From Eubacterium sp. (GTDB lineage Bacteria; Bacillota; Clostridia; Lachnospirales; Lachnospiraceae): 64,000 bases of DNA. Positions within the stretch are counted from its first letter, which is position 1, and every line of letters begins with the position of its first letter. Positions 51,033 to 59,802 of this stretch are shown piece by piece. A program made the position numbers and the translations under genes. The notes under the pieces are model-generated. The model ran no database searches. It saw only the letters and a program-made list of their open reading frames with translations, and had not been told where the DNA came from. The stretch lies in NCBI GenBank assembly GCA_017420535.1, contig JAFOIV010000113.1, positions 1 through 64,000 of the forward strand. Direction: 5' to 3'.

Positions 51033-52403
51033 ATGAAAGACATTAGAGTTAAGGATGTTTTAGAAGCAACAAAGGGAAAGTTGCTTAATGGTGATAGTGA
51101 TATAGAGAATCTGGTATTAAGTGACCTTTGTATAGATTCAAGACTTATGAAGAAAGAGGATATCTTTATTCCTATTAAGGGAGAGAAGGTAGATGCTCAT
51201 AAGTTCATACCTGATGTAATGAAGAAGGGCAGTGCTACATTTACTGAGGAAGATATAACAGAGTTTGAAGAGAATAAGGCCTATATCAAGGTAGATTCTA
51301 CTGTTAAAGCTCTTCAGGATTTAGGAGCATATGTTAGAGATAAATATACTAAGCCTGTTATCGGTGTTACTGGAAGTGTTGGAAAGACTACAACAAGAGA
51401 GATGATCACAACAGCTCTCTCAAGTGCAAAGGAAGTATTCCATACTGAAGGTAACTTTAATTCTGAAATTGGTTTACCTATCACAACTTCAAGAATGCTA
51501 GATAAGGATTCAGATATAGCTGTTCTTGAAATGGGTATCAGTGCTCCAAATGAGATGGATATTCTTGCGGGAGTTGCAAAACCTGATATTGCCGTTGTAA
51601 CAATGATAGGTGTTGCTCATATTGAATTCCTTAAATCTAAGGAAGGAATCAGAGATGAGAAGATTAAGATCTGCAAGAATATGAATGAAAATGGAGTTCT
51701 CTTCCTAAATGGAGATGATCCTCTTCTTGCTGAAATGAAAGGAAAGACCGGAGTTAAGACTTTCTTCTACGGTACAAGTGAAGATGCAGATTATAGAGCA
51801 GAAGATATAAAAGTAGAAGATGGTAATTATACTTATACTTTTGTTCATGATGATCTTAGACTTAAAGTAAAGATTCCTGTATTAGGAAAGCATAATGTAC
51901 TTAATTCACTGGTTGCAATGGCAATCTGTGATCATTTAGGTATGGATCTTAATGCAGCTAAAGGTGCGTTAGAGAATTTCCATGGTTTAAGACAGAATGT
52001 CTTAAAGACAGATAAGGGATATACAGTTATTGATGATACTTATAATGCCAGCCCTGATTCTATGAAGGCAGCAATAGATGTAGTATCTAATTTCAAATGT
52101 AACGGTAAGAAATATATTGTTCTTGGTGACATGTTTGAATTAGGTGTAAATGAAGTATCTTTCCATGAAACTGTAGGTGAGTATTTTAAAGATAAAGATA
52201 TAGATGAACTTATTACTTTAGGTCAGCTGTCTCTTCATATCGAAGAAAAAGCCAGAGAAGTCTCTGGCATAAAAACTGTACATACAGCTAAACTTGATGA
52301 AGTTACTGAATATCTTAATTCAGTGCTTAAGAAGGGCGATGTAGTCCTCCTTAAGGCATCTAACGGTATGCATCTCACTGAAGTAGTTAAAGATATTGTT
52401 TAA
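51033..52403 (+). CDS. murF: UDP-N-acetylmuramoyl-tripeptide--D-alanyl-D-alanine ligase
   Basis: 456 residues with Mur-ligase features: N-terminal UDP-binding domain (LVLSDLCIDSRLMKKEDIFIPIKG), ATP loop GVTGSVGKTTTREM, EGNFNSEIGLPIT, LEMGISAPNEMD and the C-terminal YNASPDSMKAAIDV and LLKASNGM. It adds D-Ala-D-Ala to UDP-MurNAc-tripeptide. It lies directly after the DJ-1-like gene. Its last four bases overlap the end of the convergent EAL gene. Confidence 0.95.
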   Translation: MKDIRVKDVLEATKGKLLNGDSDIENLVLSDLCIDSRLMKKEDIFIPIKGEKVDAHKFIPDVMKKGSATFTEEDITEFEENKAYIKVDSTVKALQDLGAYVRDKYTKPVIGVTGSVGKTTTREMITTALSSAKEVFHTEGNFNSEIGLPITTSRMLDKDSDIAVLEMGISAPNEMDILAGVAKPDIAVVTMIGVAHIEFLKSKEGIRDEKIKICKNMNENGVLFLNGDDPLLAEMKGKTGVKTFFYGTSEDADYRAEDIKVEDGNYTYTFVHDDLRLKVKIPVLGKHNVLNSLVAMAICDHLGMDLNAAKGALENFHGLRQNVLKTDKGYTVIDDTYNASPDSMKAAIDVVSNFKCNGKKYIVLGDMFELGVNEVSFHETVGEYFKDKDIDELITLGQLSLHIEEKAREVSGIKTVHTAKLDEVTEYLNSVLKKGDVVLLKASNGMHLTEVVKDIV

Positions 52404-54373
52404 GCTTTAAAATTATTAGATTTAATGAATTCTATGAATTCATTAACAGGCATTGGCTTTGCGTAGTAGAAACCTTGTATGAAGTCACATTTGTTATTTA
52501 TAAACCAATCTGCGGTTTCTTTGTCTTCAACGCCTTCTACTACGACTTTACCGCCAAGGTCTTTTATCATATTTATGGTATTCTTCATAACAGCCTTCAT
52601 CTTAGGCTTGTTACGATCGTCTACAAAGCTCTTATCCAGCTTAATTATCTTAAATGGGAAGCTGGTAAGTCGTCTTAAATTAGAATAGCCGGTTCCGTAA
52701 TCGTCCAAGGTTATCTCAAAACCAAGGCGGTGAACTTCTTCAATATTCTTTGTAACAATATCCTGAATATAATCTGTGGCTGTTTCTGTTATCTCAAAGT
52801 TGATATAATCTGTAGGGATATTATATTTATAGAGCAATTCCTGAAGACTATCCTTGAGATTATCTTTCATACATTGAATAGTAGACATATTTATCTCTAC
52901 GTATTTTATACCGATATCTTTAAAACTATTTTCCTTAAATAATTTAAAAGTGTTATCAAATACAAAGTCACCAATGTTATATATAGCTCCTGATTTTTCT
53001 GCCGCCGGTATAAATATTGATGGTGGTATAAAATGACCATTGTCATGGAGTCTTATCAGGGCTTCACAGCAGGTGAATTTCTTTTCTTTGATATCATATA
53101 TTGGCTGGAAATACATCTCAAAACGATCGTGTATTAGGGCTTCGGAAATGATAGTATCGATATTTTCTTTTATCATTTGCTGCTTATCTTCTGAGAGATC
53201 GGATAAGGCATAGGAAGCAGAACCAATGATATATTTATCAAATGTAGCTGAAAAATCCATTATCTCGTCGTATGTAGTCAGGTCTTTAGGGATATTAACT
53301 GAGCAGACACAGATATCAAGAGGAATATCTATACAATTGATGTTGATATTTCTATTGGCTGCAGTAAATACTCTGTTTCTTTCGTTTATAAGTGTTTCCT
53401 CAGTATAATTACCTTCAAAGATTATGGCATAAGTACCATTTGTTATATAGAACAGCTGCTCTGAATAATCAAAAACATTTACAATGCTTAAAATATCAGT
53501 GGTCTGATCACTGGCAGGTCTTATCCTGTCTGAAAAAGCCTGAAGTAATGCTGTGTAGGTATCATTTCCAAGGAAATTTAAAAGAGAGGTACTGTTTTTG
53601 ATCTTAATAAATATTATTGATACAGGAACTTTTGAATCTGTGTAACGTTTTAAGCTTTGAGAAAATGCAGTATAACTACTGGTGGAACTGTTCATATCAA
53701 GAGTTTCTTCAGCTCTTAGGATGAACATAGTAACAAGTAAAGAAGTGATAGTCATGGCAAACATTTCAACTAAATATTCAGGACGTAATAACTGAATGAT
53801 TGTTGCAAAGGCGTTAAGTGGAAACAGTGAGAACATTGCTAGAAATTTGTCAAATGAAAGCATGTTAGCAACTTTAAACAGGTAGACGATTCCAAATATT
53901 ATATAATAACCTGCAATGATATAAAGGATAAAAATGCCGTTAGCACGGTGATAATTGCATTGTTCATCGTAATAGAATATGATCTTTTTAAAAGTATTCA
54001 GAATGATCACTACCGGGACAATGGCATAAGGGAAGATATATAATCCCCACAGGACTTTATGCTTCCTGAATAGATACCAGTTACCCACAGCATTTCCTAT
54101 GAATGCAGTATATAAAAGAGGAGTTATTATACGACATAAAAAATACAAAGAACTCGAAAGGTAAAGAAAATGTGGGCTCTTTGCCAGTGGACCAATAAGT
54201 TTCTCCGGAGTGCAGGATAAAAAATCACATACGGTATCAATAAAAATAAGCCACATAAAAGAAATGAAAAGTTTATTAATCTTTCCACTGGTCATTTTTC
54301 TAAAGTATAAAGAAAATATGAGTATGCATTGAAGTATCAATGCACATATATCAAAGTATATAATCCTATTCAT
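52400..54373 (-). CDS. Membrane EAL-domain phosphodiesterase with degenerate GGDEF domain
   Basis: 657 residues from ATG 54373, chosen for GAGGGG six bases upstream. Seven or eight membrane spans (about 1-225) precede a GGDEF-like fold (about 245-390) without a GG(D/E)EF motif, so no cyclase activity is expected. The EAL domain (about 400-650) keeps EALIR, NMSTIQ, EITETA, LDDYGTGYSNL, KLDKSFV, VEGVE and QGFYYAKP, so c-di-GMP hydrolysis is likely. The N-terminal sensor suggests response to a membrane or outside signal. Confidence 0.88.
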   Translation of the reverse strand: MNRIIYFDICALILQCILIFSLYFRKMTSGKINKLFISFMWLIFIDTVCDFLSCTPEKLIGPLAKSPHFLYLSSSLYFLCRIITPLLYTAFIGNAVGNWYLFRKHKVLWGLYIFPYAIVPVVIILNTFKKIIFYYDEQCNYHRANGIFILYIIAGYYIIFGIVYLFKVANMLSFDKFLAMFSLFPLNAFATIIQLLRPEYLVEMFAMTITSLLVTMFILRAEETLDMNSSTSSYTAFSQSLKRYTDSKVPVSIIFIKIKNSTSLLNFLGNDTYTALLQAFSDRIRPASDQTTDILSIVNVFDYSEQLFYITNGTYAIIFEGNYTEETLINERNRVFTAANRNININCIDIPLDICVCSVNIPKDLTTYDEIMDFSATFDKYIIGSASYALSDLSEDKQQMIKENIDTIISEALIHDRFEMYFQPIYDIKEKKFTCCEALIRLHDNGHFIPPSIFIPAAEKSGAIYNIGDFVFDNTFKLFKENSFKDIGIKYVEINMSTIQCMKDNLKDSLQELLYKYNIPTDYINFEITETATDYIQDIVTKNIEEVHRLGFEITLDDYGTGYSNLRRLTSFPFKIIKLDKSFVDDRNKPKMKAVMKNTINMIKDLGGKVVVEGVEDKETADWFINNKCDFIQGFYYAKPMPVNEFIEFIKSNNFKA

Positions 54374-54457
54374 GATTGGCCCCTCAAAACCCAAAAACCC
54401 CGTAAAATATAAGTATATTATATAAAATAACATATGGTTTCTCAATAGTTTTAAAGC

Positions 54458-54486
54458 TTTTCACAGAATTTTAAATAGTGTATAAT
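54458..54486 (+). promoter_or_regulatory. Promoter of the LOG/MscS operon
   Basis: TTTTCA (54458-54463), 17 bases, TATAAT (54481-54486), in the divergent gap with the EAL gene. The stretch 54472-54486 is identical to the rib promoter stretch 44337-44351. Confidence 0.5.
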
Positions 54487-54548
54487 CTTTTTTTGGAAAT
54501 GCTTTTTTTTAAAGGGATTTTTTATTAAAGATTTAGAGGTTTATATAC

Positions 54549-55091
54549 ATGAATATTGCAGTATATTGTGGCGCTAATACAGGGATTCATAAGGAGTATG
54601 AAGAAGCTGCCATATTGTTAGGAAGATGGATGGCAGATAATGGCCATAGACTTATATATGGAGCAGGAAAAGTAGGCATGATGGGAATCTTGTGTGATAC
54701 CATGGAAACCTACGGCGGAAAGATAACTGGAGTGATACCGGAATTCTTATATGAAAAATATAATGCTCATAAGGCTATAGATGAGCTTTATATCACAAAA
54801 GATATGTCTGAAAGAAAACTTAAGATGTTTGAACTTTCAGATGCTTGTATCGCCCTTCCTGGGGGCTCAGGAACACTAGAAGAGATAACGGAAAGTTTTT
54901 CCTGGACCAGACTTGATCTTAAGGAAAGACCTTGTGTATTTTTTAACACTTTAGGCTTTTATAATGGGATTAAAGAATTCTATGAGAAGCTGATAAAAGA
55001 GGGATTCCTTGAAAATGAAGCTGCAAGGGAACTGATGTTTACAGATAATATTGGGGAAATGGAACATTTCTTTAAGAATTTTAGAAAATAA
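54549..55091 (+). CDS. LOG-family protein (TIGR00730; nucleotide phosphoribohydrolase)
   Basis: 180 residues: IAVYCGANTG at the N-terminus, LIYGAGKVGMMGILCD, the MSERKLKMFELSDA helix and PGGSGTLEEITE, the LOG catalytic motif. Plant and bacterial LOG enzymes release adenine-type bases from nucleoside 5'-monophosphates (cytokinin activation in plants; purine turnover or unknown roles in bacteria). It is followed by MscS 24 bases later. Confidence 0.9.
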   Translation: MNIAVYCGANTGIHKEYEEAAILLGRWMADNGHRLIYGAGKVGMMGILCDTMETYGGKITGVIPEFLYEKYNAHKAIDELYITKDMSERKLKMFELSDACIALPGGSGTLEEITESFSWTRLDLKERPCVFFNTLGFYNGIKEFYEKLIKEGFLENEAARELMFTDNIGEMEHFFKNFRK

Positions 55092-55115
55092 TCCATTTAA
55101 TTAGGAGAGATTATT

Positions 55116-55961
55116 ATGATAAAGGTAATAGAAGAACTCTTATCGCATAAAATAGTACGTGCTGCACTGTATGTAATAGCATGTATATTGATAAATGAGA
55201 TAATAAACATATTTTATAATGCAAAGAAAAAAAGACTTGGAAAAGAGAGTATTAAAAGCTCATTTACCAAGGGAGCTATCAAAGCTTTAGTGATAATAAT
55301 AACAGCTATTCAGATCGCATCTCTTTCTGATACTTTATCGAAGTTTTCAAATACCATTTTAATGTCTAGTTCACTTTTAGTGGTAGTACTTGGATTTGTA
55401 TTTCAGGAAGGACTTAGTAATATAATCCACGGATTTATCATTACGCTTTTTAAGCCATTTGAAATTGGAGACAGATTACTTATCCAGCTGAATGGAGAGA
55501 CCATATCCGGATATGTTAAATCCATGACCTTAAGGCATACTGTTATTACAGGGATCATGGATAATTCTGTAAATATCATTCCTAATTCATTATTGGATAA
55601 GAATACCATTAAGAATCTTTCAAATCAGCCAGCGGGTAATAAATATCCCCTTACTGTTTCCATTACATATAAAATGGGAATGGACGAAAAGAAGCTGAAG
55701 TTGGCTAAAAAACTTATGAATGAAGCGGTTTTAGATAATCCTCTTACTTTTGATACAAGAAGTAATAAGGAAGAACCACTGTTTATAAAGGTATCTCTTG
55801 AACAAAGCAGTGTGGATCTTACATGCTTTATTACAGCCAGATCTGCAGAAGATAATTATAAGGCCTGCAGTCAGATTAAGGAAAGGCTTCTTAAAGATTT
55901 TAATAAGGCAGGCATTGATTTTGCATATCAGCATCTTGAAATCAGTGGACATCTTGACTAA
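55116..55961 (+). CDS. MscS-family mechanosensitive channel
   Basis: 281 residues: three membrane segments (about 10-28, 52-70, 82-108), the last carrying the pore helix LLVVVLGFVFQEGLSNIIHGFIITLFKPFEIGDRL, then the MscS beta domain (about 125-180) and C-terminal alpha/beta domain. It opens under membrane tension to release solutes after osmotic downshift. The pore helix is close to the small-conductance YggB type. TAGGAGAG precedes the ATG. Confidence 0.92.
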   Translation: MIKVIEELLSHKIVRAALYVIACILINEIINIFYNAKKKRLGKESIKSSFTKGAIKALVIIITAIQIASLSDTLSKFSNTILMSSSLLVVVLGFVFQEGLSNIIHGFIITLFKPFEIGDRLLIQLNGETISGYVKSMTLRHTVITGIMDNSVNIIPNSLLDKNTIKNLSNQPAGNKYPLTVSITYKMGMDEKKLKLAKKLMNEAVLDNPLTFDTRSNKEEPLFIKVSLEQSSVDLTCFITARSAEDNYKACSQIKERLLKDFNKAGIDFAYQHLEISGHLD

Positions 55962-56139
55962 AAACTGGCTTAAAACCTTAATAAATTATGTGATGCGTTT
56001 CACAGAAATTTAGATAAATAAAGGTTGATTAATAATAAACTTTAGGGTATTATATATCGTGATAGTAATAAAATTTTGCTATCAAGTATCAATTATTTAT
56101 TAATTAGTCTATCCTTTTTAACTCACTTATAAAGATAGA

Positions 56140-56185
56140 GAAGCCGCTGTATTACATTCCCGATAGTTCAGCGGCTTCATTTTTT
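56140..56185 (+). terminator. Terminator just before the TcdA-like gene
   Basis: GAAGCCGCTG/CAGCGGCTTC (56140-56149, 56169-56178), perfect 10-base stem with a 19-base loop and TTTTTT after ATT. It ends 12 bases before the next ATG. Confidence 0.85.
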
Positions 56186-56197
56186 AGGTATAATATT

Positions 56198-56923
56198 ATG
56201 AATATATTTGACAGAACACTTCTTCTTCTTGGAGAAGAAGCTATGGAAAAACTTAATAGATCAAGAGTAGCTATTTTTGGTGTAGGCGGTGTAGGTGGTT
56301 TTGTATTTGAAGCCCTGGTAAGATCTGGGGTTGGAACTATTGATATAATAGATAATGACAAAGTAAGTCTTACCAATATCAACAGGCAGATCATCGCTAC
56401 CACTAAGTCTATAGGACAGTTTAAATGTGATGTAGCTTATGAAAGAGGTAAGGATATTAATCCTGAGGTTGTGATAAATAAACATATCTGTTTCTTTCTG
56501 CCGGAGAATAAGCAGGAATTTGATTTTACCCAGTATGATTATGTAATAGACGCAGTGGACACAGTAGCTGCAAAGATCAGCATAATAGAAGAATGTAATG
56601 AAAAGAATGTTCCTGTTATAAGCAGCATGGGAGCTGGAAATAAGCTGAATCCGGAAATGTTTGAGATCGCGGATATCTATAAGACTTCCGTGGATCCGCT
56701 TGCTAAAGTAATGAGAAGAGAATTAAAGAAACGTGGGATAAAGAAACTTAAATGTGTTTATTCTAAAGAATTACCGATTAAGCCTAATATCCAGATTGAT
56801 ACGGATGAAGGTGCGATCAATAAGAAGAGGGTTACACCTGGTTCAATAGCATTTGTTCCATCCTGTGCAGGACTTATCATTGCAGGAGAAGTAATAAAGG
56901 ATCTTACGGGAGTGAGAAATTAA
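56198..56923 (+). CDS. TcdA/CsdL-like tRNA threonylcarbamoyladenosine dehydratase (ThiF-family E1-like)
   Basis: 241 residues: RTLLLLGEEAMEKL and the ATP-binding GVGGVGGFVFEALVRSGVG, DNDKVSLTNINRQ and later IDAVDTVAAKISII, SSMGAGNKLNPEMFEIADIYKTSVDPLAKVMRRELKKRGIKKL, the features of TcdA, which cyclises t6A37 of ANN-decoding tRNAs. The start must lie at or before 56198 to keep the conserved N-terminus, yet a terminator ends 12 bases upstream and only a weak AGGT is present. TATAAT (56189-56194) sits almost on the start codon. Confidence 0.88.
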   Translation: MNIFDRTLLLLGEEAMEKLNRSRVAIFGVGGVGGFVFEALVRSGVGTIDIIDNDKVSLTNINRQIIATTKSIGQFKCDVAYERGKDINPEVVINKHICFFLPENKQEFDFTQYDYVIDAVDTVAAKISIIEECNEKNVPVISSMGAGNKLNPEMFEIADIYKTSVDPLAKVMRRELKKRGIKKLKCVYSKELPIKPNIQIDTDEGAINKKRVTPGSIAFVPSCAGLIIAGEVIKDLTGVRN

Positions 56924-56930
56924 GCAGATC

Positions 56931-57200
56931 ATGAAGAAAAGAAAACATTTTATATTTACTGGGAGAGTCCAGGGGGTAGGTTTTAGATATAAAGCTTACT
57001 ATATAGCAAATAACAGAGGACTTACAGGATATGTAAGAAATCTATATGACGGTTCTGTCGAAATGGAAGTTCAGGGAAAGGACGGGGATATAGATATCAT
57101 GATAAAAATGCTTAAGGAAGATAGATATATCCTTATTGAGGGGATGGAGACAAGAACGATGGAGATTGATGAGGAAGAAAGATACTTTGTAAAAAAATAA
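56931..57200 (+). CDS. Acylphosphatase
   Basis: 89 residues: FTGRVQGVGFRY (residues 9-20) with the phosphate-binding loop and catalytic Arg, GYVRNLYDGSVEMEVQG with the catalytic Asn. It hydrolyses carboxyl-phosphate bonds of small metabolites. It follows the TcdA-like gene by seven bases and ends before a long hairpin. Start has a weak ribosome site, so translation is probably coupled. Confidence 0.92.
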   Translation: MKKRKHFIFTGRVQGVGFRYKAYYIANNRGLTGYVRNLYDGSVEMEVQGKDGDIDIMIKMLKEDRYILIEGMETRTMEIDEEERYFVKK

Positions 57201-57233
57201 AAAAGCAAAAAACGTGAATAGGCGAAAAGATGC

Positions 57234-57290
57234 GAAAACAACACCTCCACAAGCGGACTAAACATGTCCTTTTGTGGAGGTGTTGTTTTC
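57234..57290. terminator. Long hairpin terminator between convergent genes
   Basis: A 19-base perfect stem (57234-57252, 57272-57290) around a small inner GGAC/GTCC hairpin. Its outer part is GAAAACA/TGTTTTC, so it can stop transcription of either strand, although the T run is interrupted. Confidence 0.7.
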
Positions 57291-57368
57291 TCGTTTTCGA
57301 GTCAACCGAATTTGCGTTGATTTAATTATCCTTTTTTATCCTTTTTTATTCTTTTGCCGGGGGAGGGG

Positions 57369-57866
57369 TTATATGACTGTGAAGATGATTCCTAGCATAA
57401 AGGCTAACTGGGCCATTAGGTTGGTGGTCTGTTCAATCCAGTTTGCTTTTGGATCATTTTTATCATATACATTAGCAAATATTGACATTAATACCATGCC
57501 AATGAAGGTGATGATAAATAGCAGCAGCTGAGGCATCTTAAGTATCGCAGGTAATATCATATTATACTTGGATTTATCAGGATAGATAAATAATGAAATG
57601 ATAACAAGTAAGAAACCTGTTGGCATTAGATATCTAAGCTGTATATTTAAGATGCGGATATTTTTTTTATTGACGGCAATTATTACTTTCCATAATACTT
57701 TAAGCAGTCCTGCCGTAATGATCAGGAAAGAACCAATAAAAAATAAAAGCGATTTAAACTTTAATGCTATCAGGGAAACACCTATAGTAAAAAATATTAC
57801 AGGAAGGGCGTCCATTATAGCCATCTGAAGGGTAAAACCTTCAGGAATCTTATCTTTATCTGACAT
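57369..57866 (-). CDS. Four-span membrane protein of unknown function
   Basis: 165 residues with about four membrane segments (18-38, 41-62, 78-98 and 110-128 region, with a last one near the end), no recognisable motif. It lies 21 bases downstream of the DUF1295 gene on the same strand, so the two are co-transcribed. A role in membrane lipid or steroid-like metabolism would be guesswork. Ribosome site is a weak AGAAGAGAAG. Confidence 0.5.
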   Translation of the reverse strand: MSDKDKIPEGFTLQMAIMDALPVIFFTIGVSLIALKFKSLLFFIGSFLIITAGLLKVLWKVIIAVNKKNIRILNIQLRYLMPTGFLLVIISLFIYPDKSKYNMILPAILKMPQLLLFIITFIGMVLMSIFANVYDKNDPKANWIEQTTNLMAQLAFMLGIIFTVI

Positions 57867-57887
57867 TTTTCTTCTCTTCTTTATTTA

Positions 57888-58682
57888 TTATGCAACAAGC
57901 CATTTATGTTTTTCTACACTGTAAAGAGGGATAAATGGAAGCATGATAGGAGTTGTACTAACATAATTCTGATATTCAGGATCAGAGCCATAGTTTCTGT
58001 TCTGTCTCATTTCAAGTCTGCGGGCACCACCAAACATAACATAAATGATACCGATGTAACCAATGAGGCTGAGAAGCCATGCGGCAAATGAGTTTAATAC
58101 GTTTAATCCTGAGAATAATACCCCTGTCCAAAAGATCATTTCCCCAAGATAATTAGGGCAGCGAACTAATTTGAAAAGGCCTGTATCAACAAAGCGGTTT
58201 GGATTAATCTTCTTAGCTTTATTCTTCTGGAGATCAGCGATAGTTTCAAGTGAAAGGCCAATGACCATTATGATAAGTCCGATTATTGCGAAAACGTCAG
58301 TGCCTTTTCTGTTGTTTAATCTAAAGAGAACAGGAGCTGTTTCGCAGGCATAGAGAAGAGCTGATGTAATCCAGATTGCTGACTTTGCTGTAAAAGACAT
58401 TCCTTTACCGTCTTTAATTTCCTTTTTCATTTTTTTATTATATGAAGCACTTTTGATCTCTCGTAAAGCCAGATATCCACTGAGACGGATTCCATATATT
58501 ATTAAGAGAGCTGAAAGAAGAACTGTTCCAACAGTAAGTTCCTTGGAAAATAGTAACAAAAGGGTTATTCCAATGGCGGAAATGGAAAATCCATATCCAA
58601 GTGAAATAAAATAAACATATTTCTTAAAACCTATAGATGATGCGATCAATGCAATTAAAAGTAAAATTAAAAATGCTTTCAT
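57888..58682 (-). CDS. DUF1295/steroid 5-alpha-reductase-like membrane protein
   Basis: 264 residues, six or seven membrane spans with the DUF1295 signature FVDTGLFKLVRCPNYLGEMIFWTGVLF and a C-terminal RLEMRQNRNYGSDPEYQNYVSTTPIMLPFIPL. The family is related to NADPH-dependent steroid or enone reductases and isoprenylcysteine methyltransferases; the bacterial substrate is unknown. AAGGAG precedes the ATG. It heads a two-gene minus-strand unit. Confidence 0.85.
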   Translation of the reverse strand: MKAFLILLLIALIASSIGFKKYVYFISLGYGFSISAIGITLLLLFSKELTVGTVLLSALLIIYGIRLSGYLALREIKSASYNKKMKKEIKDGKGMSFTAKSAIWITSALLYACETAPVLFRLNNRKGTDVFAIIGLIIMVIGLSLETIADLQKNKAKKINPNRFVDTGLFKLVRCPNYLGEMIFWTGVLFSGLNVLNSFAAWLLSLIGYIGIIYVMFGGARRLEMRQNRNYGSDPEYQNYVSTTPIMLPFIPLYSVEKHKWLVA

Positions 58683-58726
58683 TTTGCTATACTCCTTTTT
58701 TGTGTTTTTTATGTATCGCCATTGTT

Positions 58727-58732
58727 ATTATA
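58727..58732 (-). promoter_or_regulatory. Candidate -10 for the DUF1295 operon
   Basis: On the minus strand TATAAT lies at 58732-58727, about 45 bases before the DUF1295 ATG. The -35 region (CTGTTT) is poor. Confidence 0.35.
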
Positions 58733-58787
58733 TCTATAAATAGGAAATAAAACAGTACACATATATTTAAATGTGGGTAAAAATTGC

Positions 58788-58820
58788 AAAAAAAATCAGG
58801 ATCTGAATAACAGATCCTGA
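58788..58820 (-). terminator. Terminator of the minus-strand SDR gene
   Basis: TCAGGATCTG/CAGATCCTGA (58796-58805, 58811-58820), perfect 10-base stem, five-base loop; on the minus strand it is followed by a run of T. Confidence 0.85.
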
Positions 58821-58829
58821 AAATATAAT

Positions 58830-59603
58830 TTACATACTTGTATATCCACCATCAACAGGAAGAGCAACACCTGTAACATAGGTTGTCTTTGGTGAAGAAA
58901 GGAAGAGAGCTGCTGTGTCTAATTCTCCTTCATTTCCGTATCTTTCAAGAGGAATAAATGCTTTTGCATTTGCCTGGAAGAAATCACTATCAAGAGTTTC
59001 TTTAGTAAGTGGTGAATAGAAGTAACCTGGGCAGATAGCATTTACTGTTATGCCATATTTACCCCATTCAGCTGCAAGAGCTCTTGTAAGATTAACAACA
59101 CCACCTTTTGCTGCATGATAAGGTGAAGCAGGAGCAACTTTGTTACCAACAAGTCCATACATTGAAGCAATATTGATAACACGACCATATTTAGCTGGGA
59201 TCATAGCTTTCTTTGCGATAGCTCTTGCCATTTTAAATGTACCGAAAAGATCGATATTAAGTTCATTTTCAAACTGCTCGTCAGTAATATCTTCGGCAGG
59301 AGCAACAGCACCTGTACCAGCGTTGTTTATAAGAATGTCGATTCGGCCGAATTTGGCAAGAATCTCATCAACAACTTCATTTACTCTTTCTGTGTCAGTA
59401 ATGTCGCATTTGATACCAACGGCTTCAACCCCATATGTGTCAGTAAGTTCTTTTGCAACCTCATCGATAAGATTCTGTCTACGAGCAAGACATACGATCT
59501 TTGCTCCCTGACTGGCAAGTGCTTTAGCCATCTGAACGCCAAGTCCAGTTGAAGCACCAGTTACAACAGCAACCTGTCCTGTAAGATCAAAAAAATTATT
59601 CAT
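58830..59603 (-). CDS. SDR-family oxidoreductase, gluconate 5-dehydrogenase/FabG-like
   Basis: 257 residues, classical SDR: TGASTGLGVQMAKAL (15-29), INNAGTGAVAP, the Ser of NIASMYG, YHAAKGG with the catalytic Tyr and Lys, and the C-terminal VTGVALPVDGGYTSM. The opening NNFFDLTGQVAVVTGAS is typical of gluconate 5-dehydrogenases and 2-keto-3-deoxygluconate or KduD-type enzymes, so a role in hexuronate or ketogluconate use is plausible. AGAAGG lies nine bases before the ATG. It is a single-gene unit, divergent from mntP. Confidence 0.85.
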   Translation of the reverse strand: MNNFFDLTGQVAVVTGASTGLGVQMAKALASQGAKIVCLARRQNLIDEVAKELTDTYGVEAVGIKCDITDTERVNEVVDEILAKFGRIDILINNAGTGAVAPAEDITDEQFENELNIDLFGTFKMARAIAKKAMIPAKYGRVINIASMYGLVGNKVAPASPYHAAKGGVVNLTRALAAEWGKYGITVNAICPGYFYSPLTKETLDSDFFQANAKAFIPLERYGNEGELDTAALFLSSPKTTYVTGVALPVDGGYTSM

Positions 59604-59688
59604 TTAATGTACCTTCTCTCTTAATATTCTGTGCAAATTTCACAGTACTTTTTAATTATAACATCATTTTATTGTTTTGTCTGTTGGA

Positions 59689-59766
59689 TTTTATTGAATA
59701 AAATAGCATTATTTTGACTTGAAAACATTATTAGACTTGACTAATGATATAGTTTTGATACATAAT
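59689..59766 (+). promoter_or_regulatory. mntP promoter region with inverted repeats
   Basis: TTGACT (59737-59742) is followed at 16-18 bases by TACATAAT (59759-59766). The -35 lies inside ATTAGACTTGACTAAT, an inverted repeat with 5-base arms. A 15-base palindrome TTTTATTGAATAAAA (59689-59703) lies upstream, between this gene and the divergent SDR gene. No yybP-ykoY riboswitch was seen. Confidence 0.45.
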
Positions 59767-59802
59767 GCGATTTACTATGTGAATAGGAGAAAATGGTTAG
59801 TA

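Noticed and set aside
57274..57531. 85-codon plus-strand frame with a GGGGAGGGG site near 57360
   Set aside because: It runs antisense over the minus-strand membrane gene and its translation looks like noise; the G-rich stretch is the complement of that gene's end.
59140..59511. 123-codon plus-strand frame opposite the SDR gene
   Set aside because: Antisense shadow of a clear SDR gene; no ribosome site or family match.
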